NCBI RefSeq assembly: GCF_009695545.1
Contig: NZ_VUNS01000004.1
Location: forward strand, 233,421-297,420
Reading direction: 5' to 3'
Length of the DNA stretch: 64,000 nucleotides
DNA from: Victivallis lenta
GTDB taxonomy: Bacteria > Verrucomicrobiota > Lentisphaeria > Victivallales > Victivallaceae
The notes under the pieces are model-generated. The model was not told the origin of the DNA, ran no database searches, and worked only from the letters and a program-made list of their open reading frames with translations. The position numbers and the translations under genes were made by a program. This document shows positions 55,493 through 63,529 of this stretch, in pieces. Numbering within the stretch: position 1 is the stretch's first letter; each line of letters starts with the position of its first letter.

Positions 55493-56829
55493 AATTCTCG
55501 GCTTGCGGTTGTACAGAGCGTGTCGATCCAGTGATTGACACGAAGCTGTTCCTCCGCTTCGACCAGAATCCGGATTTTGTTTTCCGTTCCGGAATAACGG
55601 ACAATCGTGCGGCCGGACTCTCCAAGCTCGGCATGGCATGCCTCAATGGCGGCCGGCAGTGCCTCAAGCTGTGCCAACGGGATTTTGCGCGCCACCGGAA
55701 GCGAACGAATTTCCTGCGGAAAAACATCCATAAAGGCTGCAAGTTCCGCAAGAGTTTTGCCGGTCCGAACCATCAATTGCAGCACATGCAGCGCGGAAAT
55801 GAGCCCGTCGCCGGTGGTGGCATAATCCATGAAGATGATGTGTCCGGACTGTTCGCCGCCGACGTTGAAGCCTCCTTCACGCATACGTTCGATGACATAA
55901 CGATCACCGACATCGGTAACTTCGATCCGGATTCCATGCTGCTTCATCGCACGATGCAATCCCAGATTGCTCATACCGGTAACGACGACCGTATCACCGG
56001 CAAGCCGACCTCTGTTTTTGAAATCCAGCGCAACCATGCCAATAATGCGGTCGCCGTTGACTTCGCAGCCGTCGGCATCGCAAAAGATGACGCGGTCGGC
56101 ATCGCCGTCGAGGGCGATACCGGCATCGGCGTGATGTTCCCGAACCAGACGGCCGATATTCGCCGGATGCATCGCTCCGCAATTTTCATTGATGTTGAGT
56201 CCGTCGGGAGCAACACCGCTTTCAATAACCTCCGCTCCGAGTTCACGCAGGATCAGCGGAGCAATCGAATAAGCGGCGCCGTTGGCGCAGTCGACCACCA
56301 CCCGAAGCCCGCGAAGCGCATGGTTGCCGATGGAGCCTTTTGCAAACTCAATATAACGACCGCGGGCATCGTCCAGGCGATACGCTTTGCCGATCCGGTC
56401 GACCGTGACTCCATCTCCCCCGGCAGTTATGGCCGCTTCGATTGCAAGCTCCACCTCGTCCGGCAGTTTGAAGCCGTCGGCGGCAAAAATCTTGATCCCG
56501 TTATCGCCGGCGGGATTGTGACTCGCGGTAATCATGATGCCGCAGTCGGCACCCATCGATCGTGTCAGATGAGCGACCGCCGGTGTCGGCATCGGCCCGA
56601 CCTCAAGCACATCCATTCCCATACTAAGCAGTCCGCTCGTAATAGCGTGTTCAAGCATATAACCCGAAATCCGGGTATCTTTGCCAAGTACGGCTCTGCC
56701 ACGCCTAGAACGGGCTGTTCCGAGAACGCGGGCAACCGCCTGACCGACCTGCAACGCCACATCGGCGGTGATCGGATAACGGTTCGCTTCCCCTCGAATT
56801 CCGTCGGTACCAAACAGTTTCTTTTTCAT
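55483..56829 (-). CDS. glmM: Phosphoglucosamine mutase
   Basis: The 448-residue enzyme interconverts glucosamine 6-phosphate and 1-phosphate on the way to UDP-GlcNAc. Signatures: LFGTDGIRGEANRYPITADV at the start, the phosphoserine loop MITASHNPAGDNGIKIF near residue 100, the metal loop ALDGDADRVIFCD, the sugar-binding GGEQSGHIIFMDYATTGDG, and the phosphate-binding RYSGTENKIRILVEA. Complete. Lies between the beheaded glmS and the WecA-like transferase, so probably feeds GlcNAc into a surface glycan. Confidence 0.94.
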   Translation of the reverse strand: MKKKLFGTDGIRGEANRYPITADVALQVGQAVARVLGTARSRRGRAVLGKDTRISGYMLEHAITSGLLSMGMDVLEVGPMPTPAVAHLTRSMGADCGIMITASHNPAGDNGIKIFAADGFKLPDEVELAIEAAITAGGDGVTVDRIGKAYRLDDARGRYIEFAKGSIGNHALRGLRVVVDCANGAAYSIAPLILRELGAEVIESGVAPDGLNINENCGAMHPANIGRLVREHHADAGIALDGDADRVIFCDADGCEVNGDRIIGMVALDFKNRGRLAGDTVVVTGMSNLGLHRAMKQHGIRIEVTDVGDRYVIERMREGGFNVGGEQSGHIIFMDYATTGDGLISALHVLQLMVRTGKTLAELAAFMDVFPQEIRSLPVARKIPLAQLEALPAAIEACHAELGESGRTIVRYSGTENKIRILVEAEEQLRVNHWIDTLCTTASRELNG

Positions 56830-56972
56830 AGCTTACATTCTCCCGTCAAAATACATCATGACAAATTCAAAATCATATATCCCGAACAGTCCGCTCAATT
56901 CCTTCATCAAGGATGATTTGCGGTTTCCTCCCGACCATGTGCCCCTTACTCGAATCCATGCTTTTCACGTCT

Positions 56973-58340
56973 TTACTCCACAGTCACACTCTTGGCCAGA
57001 TTGCGCGGCTGGTCGATTTCACATCCACGTTCCGCGGCGATGTAATATGCAAAAAGTTGCAGTGCAACCGCCGTCGGCAACGGCGCGACAAAGCGACTGC
57101 ACGGCGGAATTTCGATGACATCCTGTGTCAGGTCGCGGATCGCCCGGTCGCCGCGGGTGGCAATCGCCACAACCGGCGCCTTGCGTGCACGACACTCCTG
57201 AATATTGCCAAGTATCTTGTCCCGGCCAGGAATGTCATTCGCCAGCGCCATGACCGGATGCTTCTCGTCAAGCAGCGAAATCGGTCCGTGCTTGAGTTCA
57301 GCGGCATGGTATCCTTCAGCATGGATGTAACTGATCTCTTTGAGCTTGAGCGCGCCCTCCAGCGCCGTCGGATAGAGGCAGCCGCGCCCAATAAAAAAGA
57401 AATCATCGACATGCGCGTAGCGGGAAGCGATTTTTTTAATCTCCAGCGCCTGTTCCAACACCTCCCGGATCAGATCCGGAATCTGTTCGATTTCCGCAAC
57501 AAGCTCCGCTCCCCGACTGCGGCTGAGCCGCCGATTGCGGCCGAGCAGCAGTGCAAACAGCAGCAGAACCACCACCTGACTCAAAAACGCTTTGGTCGAC
57601 GCCACGCTGATTTCGGGTCCGGCATGCAGGTAAATACCGCGCCCGGCCTCACGGGCGATAGTCGAACCGACCACGTTGCAGAGCGCCGTGACGATCGCAC
57701 CTTTGGCAGCCGCTTCCCGCACCGCCGCGATCGTATCGGCAGTCTCCCCCGACTGGCTGATCGGAATCACCAGCGTATTCGGCTCAATGATCGGATTGCG
57801 GTAACGGAACTCCGCCGCCTGCTCAACTGAGGTCGAAATACCAGCGAGGTCCTCGAAATAGTATTCTCCCACCAGTCCCGCGTGCATGCTGCTCCCGCAG
57901 CCGGCGATGACGATATGACCGATCTGCAGCAGCTCACGCGGCGATAATCCAATGCCGGAGAGAATGGCGGAAGCCATTTCGTGATCAAGCCGACCGCGAA
58001 TTGCATTTTCGACTGTCTCCGGCTGCTCGAAAATCTCCTTGAGCATGAAATGCGGATAATTTCCCTTCTCAGCCGCTCCCGTCTCCCAGTCGATTTTCGC
58101 AATTTCACGTTCGATCGGCACATTTCGAATATCACGCAACTCAATTTTTTCCGGGGTAATGGCAGCGATATCGCCGTCATTCAGATAGATCACCTGTCGG
58201 GTATGAGCCAGAAGCGCGGCAATATCGCTCGCAACAAAGTTCTCCCCTTCTCCGATCCCGACGACGATCGGACTGCCTTTCCTGACCGCGACAATCAGCC
58301 CCGGATGCCGATCCGACACCACTTCGATGCCGAGAAAAAC
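56973..58340 (-). pseudogene. glmS: glmS fragment: isomerase part only, glutaminase domain lost
   Basis: The frame encodes ~455 residues matching GlmS from about residue 158 to the end: the linker RHPGLIVAVRKGSPIVVGIG, both SIS sugar-isomerase domains (IAGCGSSMHAGLVGEYYFED, ISQSGETADTIAAV, GRGCLYPTALEGALKLKEIS) and the canonical C-terminus DQPRNLAKSVTVE. The entire N-terminal glutamine amidotransferase domain, including its Cys1 nucleophile, is absent. At 58334-58340 the frame runs straight into the IS110 element. A GTG at 58322 is not a natural start. The missing part is not found on the far side of the element. Probably inactive; the isomerase half could in principle work with free ammonia if expressed. 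Confidence 0.88.
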
Positions 58341-58367
58341 TCAATTTTTTACGAGTTTGAATTGAGT
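58339..58367 (-). terminator. Terminator at the IS110 end
   Basis: On the minus strand ACTCAATT (58367-58360) pairs with AATTGAGT (58346-58339) across a 13-base loop and runs into TTTTTCTC. It overlaps the transposase stop codon and lies directly before the glmS remnant, so it should block read-through into glmS. Confidence 0.7.
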
Positions 58368-59360
58368 AAAATCCTCAAACATCCAATTGTTTTTTAATGT
58401 TCGATACACGATATCGAGGAATTTGCGAGCCAAGGCGATATTGGCTTTCGCTCCTCCCCGCCGACTTTTAACAGATTCATGAAAGGCATGGAGATACGGG
58501 CTGTACCGTTTTGCGATCAGCGCACATTGAACCAATGTAGTCCGGGCGATTTTGCTGCCGTTCTTCGTGATTCGTCCATGACAGACCGTATCATTTGAAT
58601 TGCTTACTCTCGGGACGATTCCGATATAAGCCGCAAGCTGCTTCGAAGAACGGAAGTCATGGATATTGCCGATTGTCGAGAGCAAAGTCGCCGCGCCTTT
58701 CGATCCGATTCCTTTAATGGATTTCAGGTTCTTGAACCCGTCCATCTTACTGCCATGATCCTCAATCGCCTTATCCAATTTTTCAATGCTTTGATTCAAA
58801 CTGCGAATTTGTTCGACGACCACGAACATTTCCGTATCGGTGATCGGGTCAAAGTGAAAGCTCAGAGCTTTCCGAAGCCCGGTCTCCGTGGATAACTCCT
58901 CTCGCTTCAAAACAATGAAATTGGCGGCCAGCAGATTGTTGACCTTGTTTTTCAAGACGGTACGCAACTGAACCAGCTTTTCCCTGGTCTGCGTCAGACT
59001 TGAAATCTTCGCCTGTAAATCGTCTTTCATTCTTACCTCCGGAAGCATATCCTTTTCCAGAAACTCCGCCAACACTTTCGCGTCGTGCCTGTCCGTTTTT
59101 TTCGTGGACATGCTGATCACTTTAAACTGCGACGGATTCACCACTACAAGCCGTCCCACATGAGCTTTCAGGAAACGGCAAAACATAAACGTGTTGCCGG
59201 TCGCCTCCACCGCCATGACCGTATTCTTTCCGAGCAGTGAAGCAAAACCTTTCAGATCACTGATTTCGCACTTGCCGATTTTCTTCTCTTCGCCGTTTTC
59301 CCGGATACAATAGGTGAAGTTGTTCCGGTGCAAATCCACTCCCACAAAACTTGTCATCAT
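58341..59360 (-). CDS. IS110-family transposase
   Basis: A 339-residue DEDD recombinase. N-terminal RuvC-like domain: SFVGVDLHRNNFTYCI (first D), VMAVEATGNTFMF (E), STKKTDRHDAKVLAEFL (D, D). Central coiled region, then the transposase_20 domain with LKSIKGIGSKGAATLLSTIG and a C-terminal serine region (GRITKNGSKIARTTLVQCAL). ATG at 59360 is preceded by GGAGG; the longer frame upstream is leader. It appears intact, so the element may still be mobile. Confidence 0.92.
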   Translation of the reverse strand: MMTSFVGVDLHRNNFTYCIRENGEEKKIGKCEISDLKGFASLLGKNTVMAVEATGNTFMFCRFLKAHVGRLVVVNPSQFKVISMSTKKTDRHDAKVLAEFLEKDMLPEVRMKDDLQAKISSLTQTREKLVQLRTVLKNKVNNLLAANFIVLKREELSTETGLRKALSFHFDPITDTEMFVVVEQIRSLNQSIEKLDKAIEDHGSKMDGFKNLKSIKGIGSKGAATLLSTIGNIHDFRSSKQLAAYIGIVPRVSNSNDTVCHGRITKNGSKIARTTLVQCALIAKRYSPYLHAFHESVKSRRGGAKANIALARKFLDIVYRTLKNNWMFEDFTQFKLVKN

Positions 59361-59662
59361 AATTTGCCTCCATTCGTTTTTCACGAATCGAAGCGGAACT
59401 GCTGTCACGGCCTCACCATCCTCCTATACAGAGTAGTCGATTCTACATCGCTCTCTACGGTGGCGCTCTGGTTTACAGATCTGACTAATCTCCTGTCCGG
59501 GGTCATTCTCGTCTCCGAGGCGCCTCATTGAAAAATTCAGTCTGCAACCTGTCCGCTTCCATACGTGTAAGTTAATCGCCATAAATTACACGCCGCAAGC
59601 AGAAACCGCGAACGTCAGTCATTTATCATACCATCTCCTGTAAAATTAGGTGATTTACTATA
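59361..59662 (-). ncRNA. Structured leader of the IS110 element, candidate bridge RNA
   Basis: About 300 bases without a gene precede the transposase, where IS110-group elements encode a bridge RNA pairing with donor and target DNA. An extended -10 promoter (TGGTATAGT, minus strand 59665-59657) could start it. Inside are a 7-base-pair stem (CGTGTAA/TTACACG at 59564-59570 and 59586-59592), a 10-base palindrome GAGGCGCCTC (59517-59526), the repeat CCTGTCCG at 59492 and 59548, and a hairpin ATTCGT/ACGAAT just before the ribosome site. Guide loops cannot be assigned without the target site. Confidence 0.35.
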
Positions 59663-59680
59663 CCACACAAAAACATTATC

Positions 59681-59735
59681 CTCAGGATTTGGCATGAAAA
59701 ACAGATAAATTAAGCAGGAATCGCCAAATCCTGAG
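59681..59735. repeat. 13-base inverted repeat between the IS remnants
   Basis: CTCAGGATTTGGC (59681-59693) and GCCAAATCCTGAG (59723-59735) are perfect complements 29 bases apart. It lies between the IS110 leader and an IS66 remnant and may be an IS end or a strong hairpin. Confidence 0.6.
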
Positions 59736-59783
59736 AGTAGCCAGATGATGAGGATAAAGCCGGATATTCTAACATTAGAATAT

Positions 59784-60032
59784 CCCGCTGAGATTCAAAT
59801 GAGGAGAATTTCAATCGGAAGACGTAACTGGCTTTTCACCGGAAGCGAGACCGGCGGACAGAATCTGGCCATCCTGTTTTCCTTCGCGGCGACCTGCAAG
59901 GCCAACGCCGTCAACTACCGTCAATGGCTGGAAGACGTTCTGATCCGTATCAATACCACTCCCGCATCGCAGATCGACTCTTTGCTTCCTCAAAACTGGG
60001 AACCTCAACCCATCTCCGAAATATCCCGTTAA
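59784..60032 (+). pseudogene. IS66 transposase remnant (C-terminal end)
   Basis: The frame reads ISIGRRNWLFTGSETGGQNL then FAATCKANAVNYRQWLEDVL and DSLLPQNWEP, the conserved C-terminus of IS66 TnpC transposases. Everything before it is missing. Not functional. Confidence 0.8.
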
Positions 60033-60193
60033 AGCCACACGAACGCGCCTCTGAGCAATTTCAACTGGAATCCCGCATCTCTGCCGGTCAAGACGAAAAA
60101 TCCATCCTGACGCATTCAAAGGCAAAAAATCACGACCAAAAATTTTGCTCTCCACACCTATCCCATGGGGGTGACTGTTGGCTTACCAAGCGC

Positions 60194-60469
60194 TTGCCGC
60201 CGTTCTGCCCGATGATGAACAGCCGCTGCGAGAACTTCATTCGCGCCTTGAAAACGGAATGTATGGACAAAATCATATTCAGGACGCGGAAGCAGATTCG
60301 GCTTGCCGTTACAGAATTTCTGGAGTATTGGAATCATTACCGTCCGCACGAAGGACTCGGAGGAAAAATGATTCAGCCCTATCCGCAGAATCCCGGCGGC
60401 AACCTTGTCGAAGTATCATTCCTCGGCGGCTTGCTTCACGGCTACAAGCGAGAGGCTTTGGCGGCATGA
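60194..60469 (+). pseudogene. Integrase-core (rve-type) transposase remnant
   Basis: The frame encodes the last ~90 residues of an rve-type transposase: NSRCENFIRALKTECMDKII, then FLEYWNHYRPHEGLGGKMIQ, the region around the third catalytic acid, followed by a short tail (FLGGLLHGYKREALAA). The DDE residues upstream are missing. The nearest general type is the IS3/IS481-like integrase core. Confidence 0.75.
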
Positions 60470-60629
60470 TGGGCAAAAAGGAATTAAAACACCCTCCGTA
60501 TGCCGCGATGTTTCTATGTCCGTGTCGGTACTCCCGAAAATAGCTGTTTCCCGCAGGAATATTGAATCGCGGAAACTGCGGACATAAAAAATTGAGGCTA
60601 AAACAAAAATAGACGACTTTCAGGTTTAA

Positions 60630-60785
60630 AAAGAACCCTCCAGCAAATTTTCGGAAGTGATGCGAAAGCAGTTTGAGGAGGAGTTGGAGAAGTCTGACCA
60701 GGCGACCCCGGAGGGCGAGCTGGCGAAGGGGTTTGTAAGAAAGCTGGGCGAAAATATCTTCGCGCTTTTCACGCCGATTCTTTAA
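60630..60785 (+). pseudogene. Short fragment, possibly the C-terminus of a cardiolipin synthase
   Basis: From 60630 the frame reads FSEVMRKQFEEELEKSDQAT and ends GENIFALFTPIL before TAA at 60783. The pattern (QFEEDLEKS then ... LFSPLL at the very end) is that of the C-terminal tail of phospholipase D-type cardiolipin synthases, whose catalytic HKD motifs are absent here. A stop codon lies just upstream in the same frame. A real 41-residue gene from ATG 60660 is the less likely alternative. Confidence 0.4.
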
Positions 60786-60796
60786 AAAAGAAAAAA

Positions 60797-60862
60797 AGCC
60801 GCGAAGCGGTTAAAATCCCCACTACAGTGGGGTCGCGGTCCAGCGGCGAAACCGCTGGTCGC
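60797..60862. ncRNA. Cluster of three hairpins with alternative pairing
   Basis: Hairpin 1: AGCCGC (60797-60802) with GCGGTT (60806-60811). Hairpin 2: CCCCACT (60817-60823) with AGTGGGG (60826-60832). Hairpin 3: CCAGCGG (60840-60846) with CCGCTGG (60852-60858). In addition CCGCGA (60799-60804) can pair with TCGCGG (60833-60838), enclosing hairpin 2 and excluding hairpin 1. It lies in a gene-free stretch between the remnants and the esterase stop at 60974. No known RNA family is recognised. Confidence 0.45.
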
Positions 60863-60973
60863 TCCCCCGGCGTACTTTACCATCCAATCAGCAAAAGTGG
60901 CAGTGGCGCGTTGCTGCATCCGGAAATCTTTGCATAGGCCCGGCCCCCGCAACACTCCCCTGCTTCCCCATGC

Positions 60974-63187
60974 CTATTCTTTTACAAAGACGTAGAGTGT
61001 CGCTTTTTTGAGGTTTTTGCCGGAATTGCTGAAGGTCCAGTCGGGGTTGCCGTCGGCGTTGTTGCCGATGCCGATGTCGGCGTTGGCGTTCGCTCCGAAG
61101 CAATTGTAGGCGAAGACAGTCTGTTTTTGTTGGAAGTTATGGATCTGCATACAGCCGTAACCGATTTCGGGAGCGCTCTTTTCATCGCCGAAATCATATT
61201 TGCCGTCATCGGCGCCCGGAACGTTCGCCGCGTTGCGTTTGCCATAGTTGTTCGGCCAGAATTCGATATTTCCCTCGGTGAAGTTTCCGTTGCTGACGCC
61301 ATCGACGTTGCTGAGGACGTGGAGGTTTTTGACGCGCTGCTGGAAGGTTGCTCCGGTGGATTTCACCGGCACGCCGAGCTGTTTCGCGTTTTGGGTGAAG
61401 GGGTCCATGGCGGCGGAAACGAACTGGATGGATCCATCCAGCTTCTCCAGCACGACGAAGTAAGTCACGCGGGAGATGTTGCCGGTAATGCCGTCACTGT
61501 TGTCGATGACGTAGTTGACCCGGGTCTTGTCGACGGAACCGTAACCGCTTTTCAGGTTGTATTCGTAGACGAGTTTGTGGTTGGTTTTGAGGGCGTCGAA
61601 CAATTTTTCCCGGGTCGGCGCTTCGCCGAAACGGAAAGCGCCGAGCATCAGACCGGCTTCGTTGGCGAGCTTGCCTTCGTTGACATGGTTCCACAGATAG
61701 CGGAGATGTTCCGGTTTCTCGACTTTGTCGGAGGAGACGACGAGTTGCGTTCCCTTGATTTCAACTTTGGCGGGGAAAAATTCCTGTTCGGCGCCGGCGA
61801 CTTCAAAGTGCGGGATGTCGTTGCCGCCGATCACCTTCCAGCTTTCCAGGTGATCGAAGTCGAGAATGAAGGCCTTGCCCTCCTTCCTGCGGGATTTGAG
61901 TTTCGGCGAATCCGCTTTGATATCGGTTTTGCCGTAGTCGCGGTTGAGTGCGAGGTAAGCGAGCCGTTTGCCGACGGTTTCCTTATCGCCGGGGTGGATA
62001 TCCCTCACGTCGCCGACGTCGTTGATGACGGCCATGCCGGCGTCTTTTTCATTGTCGGCGAACACCTGCTGCGCCTCCTGGATTTCTGCGAGCGCGGAGG
62101 GGTTGTTCCCATAGTTGTAGGGAGCGAGCTGGACGAAATAAAGTTTGAATGCGGGGTTGCGGAAAACGTCTTTCCACCCGTTCAGGAGGGCCTGCATCTT
62201 ATAGCGGTAGAGCATGCCTTCGCCGCGGTTGCTTTCGCCCTGATACCAGATGCCGCCGCGCATCGCGTAGGGAACGAAGGCGCGGAGCATTTTGTTGTAG
62301 AGCACGGTCGGCTGCTGATGGTCGCGGTAGGGCAGCTGTTCGCTCGGAAATTCCGGCGGAACCGGGGGCGGTTCGCCTTTGGCGAGAGCTTGCTTGTAGC
62401 GTTCCAGCCAGGCGGAATATTCGGAGATCACCTTTTCGCTGATCTCCTTGTTCTCTTTGGTGCCGCCGATTTTGGAGTTGACGCGCCGGGCGATGTCCGC
62501 AACCTGGGGAACCGAGTTGAAGCCTTCGGGGGGGATCCACGGTTCGATGCGGGTGCCGCTCCAGTAAGCCCCGAGAATCCCGACCGGCACGTCGAGTTGG
62601 AGGGCAAGTTCGCGGCCGAAGAAGAAGGCGACCGCGCTGGCGCGTTCCAGGGCGGCGCCGGGTTTGGCGACGTGCCAGACCACCTTTTCGTTATCGGATG
62701 GGGTTTCGCTCCAGCGGTTCGGCATTTTAACGAAGCGGAGCGTGGGGATGTCGGTCTTGTCGGCGACTTCCTTGCCGGTCGCGTTCGCGTTGCGATGACA
62801 GAACCGTCCGCCGGTCCAGAGCGGCTGCTGCATATTGGATTGGCCGCTGGCGAGCCACACTTCGCCGACAAGAATGTTGTTGACGGCGACGGAATTGGCC
62901 GGGCCTGAGACGGTGAGAACGCGGTTCTCTTTGCTCGCTTCCATGGGATCGAGAGTTATGAACCATTTGCCGTCGTTCCCGGCGGTGGTTTCCCTGGTTT
63001 GATCCGCGAACTTCACGGTGACTTTTTCGCCCGGATCGGCCTTGCCCCACACGGGAACGGCCATCCGGCGCTGAAGTACCGCGTTGTCGGAAAAGACCGG
63101 AGCGACTTCCACTTTCGCCTCCGCCGCGACGGCGCCGAGAAGCAGCGCGGTTGCGGTGAGTATTTTACTCCATCTGCATTTTAACAT
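60974..63187 (-). CDS. Secreted sialate O-acetylesterase-like protein
   Basis: A 737-residue exported protein (signal peptide ~1-25, ending VAAEA). An N-terminal beta domain (VFSDNAVLQRRMAVPVWG) is followed by an SGNH-type esterase with the nucleophile Ser in GEVWLASGQSNMQQPLW, a block GGIWYQGESNRGEGMLYRYK and the catalytic Asp/His region DVRDIHPGDKETVGKRLAYL, as in SIAE/DUF303 enzymes that remove O-acetyl groups from sialic acids or other glycans. A C-terminal domain of ~180 residues (~555-735) is Asn-rich and beta-like. AAGGAAG precedes the ATG. No sialic acid genes adjacent; flanked by IS remnants. Confidence 0.87.
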   Translation of the reverse strand: MLKCRWSKILTATALLLGAVAAEAKVEVAPVFSDNAVLQRRMAVPVWGKADPGEKVTVKFADQTRETTAGNDGKWFITLDPMEASKENRVLTVSGPANSVAVNNILVGEVWLASGQSNMQQPLWTGGRFCHRNANATGKEVADKTDIPTLRFVKMPNRWSETPSDNEKVVWHVAKPGAALERASAVAFFFGRELALQLDVPVGILGAYWSGTRIEPWIPPEGFNSVPQVADIARRVNSKIGGTKENKEISEKVISEYSAWLERYKQALAKGEPPPVPPEFPSEQLPYRDHQQPTVLYNKMLRAFVPYAMRGGIWYQGESNRGEGMLYRYKMQALLNGWKDVFRNPAFKLYFVQLAPYNYGNNPSALAEIQEAQQVFADNEKDAGMAVINDVGDVRDIHPGDKETVGKRLAYLALNRDYGKTDIKADSPKLKSRRKEGKAFILDFDHLESWKVIGGNDIPHFEVAGAEQEFFPAKVEIKGTQLVVSSDKVEKPEHLRYLWNHVNEGKLANEAGLMLGAFRFGEAPTREKLFDALKTNHKLVYEYNLKSGYGSVDKTRVNYVIDNSDGITGNISRVTYFVVLEKLDGSIQFVSAAMDPFTQNAKQLGVPVKSTGATFQQRVKNLHVLSNVDGVSNGNFTEGNIEFWPNNYGKRNAANVPGADDGKYDFGDEKSAPEIGYGCMQIHNFQQKQTVFAYNCFGANANADIGIGNNADGNPDWTFSNSGKNLKKATLYVFVKE

Positions 63188-63212
63188 CTGAATCTTCCTT
63201 TGTAAGTCTGAC

Positions 63213-63237
63213 GAGCCAATTTCAAAAGTATTGGCTC
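63213..63237. promoter_or_regulatory. Inverted repeat upstream of the esterase gene
   Basis: GAGCCAAT (63213-63220) and ATTGGCTC (63230-63237), perfect with a 9-base spacer, 26 bases before the ATG at 63187. It may be a regulator site or a leader hairpin. The rest of 63238-63441 shows no gene. Confidence 0.45.
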
Positions 63238-63441
63238 ATCCTTGTTGATGACTCGTTTTTTCGTGCGTCAAAACCGTTTTGGCGCACCAACTCCGACTTT
63301 TTCACAAAAAGCCACGAAAAATCAAATTTTGGGCCGTTTCCCTCCTTTCCTGTCAACGCGGGATGTTCTCGATATTCAGGCTACCTCTAAAAAACCATTT
63401 TTCAGAGTGTTTGTCACACCTGTCCTAACAATTTTCAAAAT

Positions 63442-63463
63442 GGCGTAATTTTCTGATTACGCC
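63442..63463 (-). terminator. Possible terminator of the IS4-type transposase
   Basis: GGCGTAAT (63442-63449) and ATTACGCC (63456-63463) form an 8-base-pair stem with a 6-base loop, 67 bases beyond the transposase stop; on the minus strand it is followed by ATTTTG, a weak T tract. Confidence 0.4.
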
Positions 63464-63529
63464 CCCTCATTTTCATCTATTTCACACCAATTCTCAAAAG
63501 TAGCCCCCCTTTGTTGTAAATCAGCTGTC

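Larger units (their letters stand above)
58339..59665 (-). mobile_element. IS110-family insertion element inserted in glmS
   Basis: Contains one transposase gene (58341-59360) with a ~300-base leader before it and almost nothing after its stop, the layout of the IS110 (not IS1111) group. No terminal inverted repeats were recognised, as is usual for this family. The right end is within a few bases of 58338, where glmS coding resumes. The left end is uncertain; 59665 is only the upstream limit of the likely leader promoter. Confidence 0.75.

Noticed and set aside
56973..58322. Complete short sugar isomerase gene starting at GTG 58322
   Set aside because: There is no ribosome site; the frame continues in-frame to the IS junction, and the sequence aligns with the middle of GlmS, so it is a truncation.
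61127..62908. 593-residue plus-strand frame opposite the sialate esterase
   Set aside because: The esterase has a signal peptide and an SGNH-type nucleophile; the opposite frame is an Asp/Val-rich artefact.
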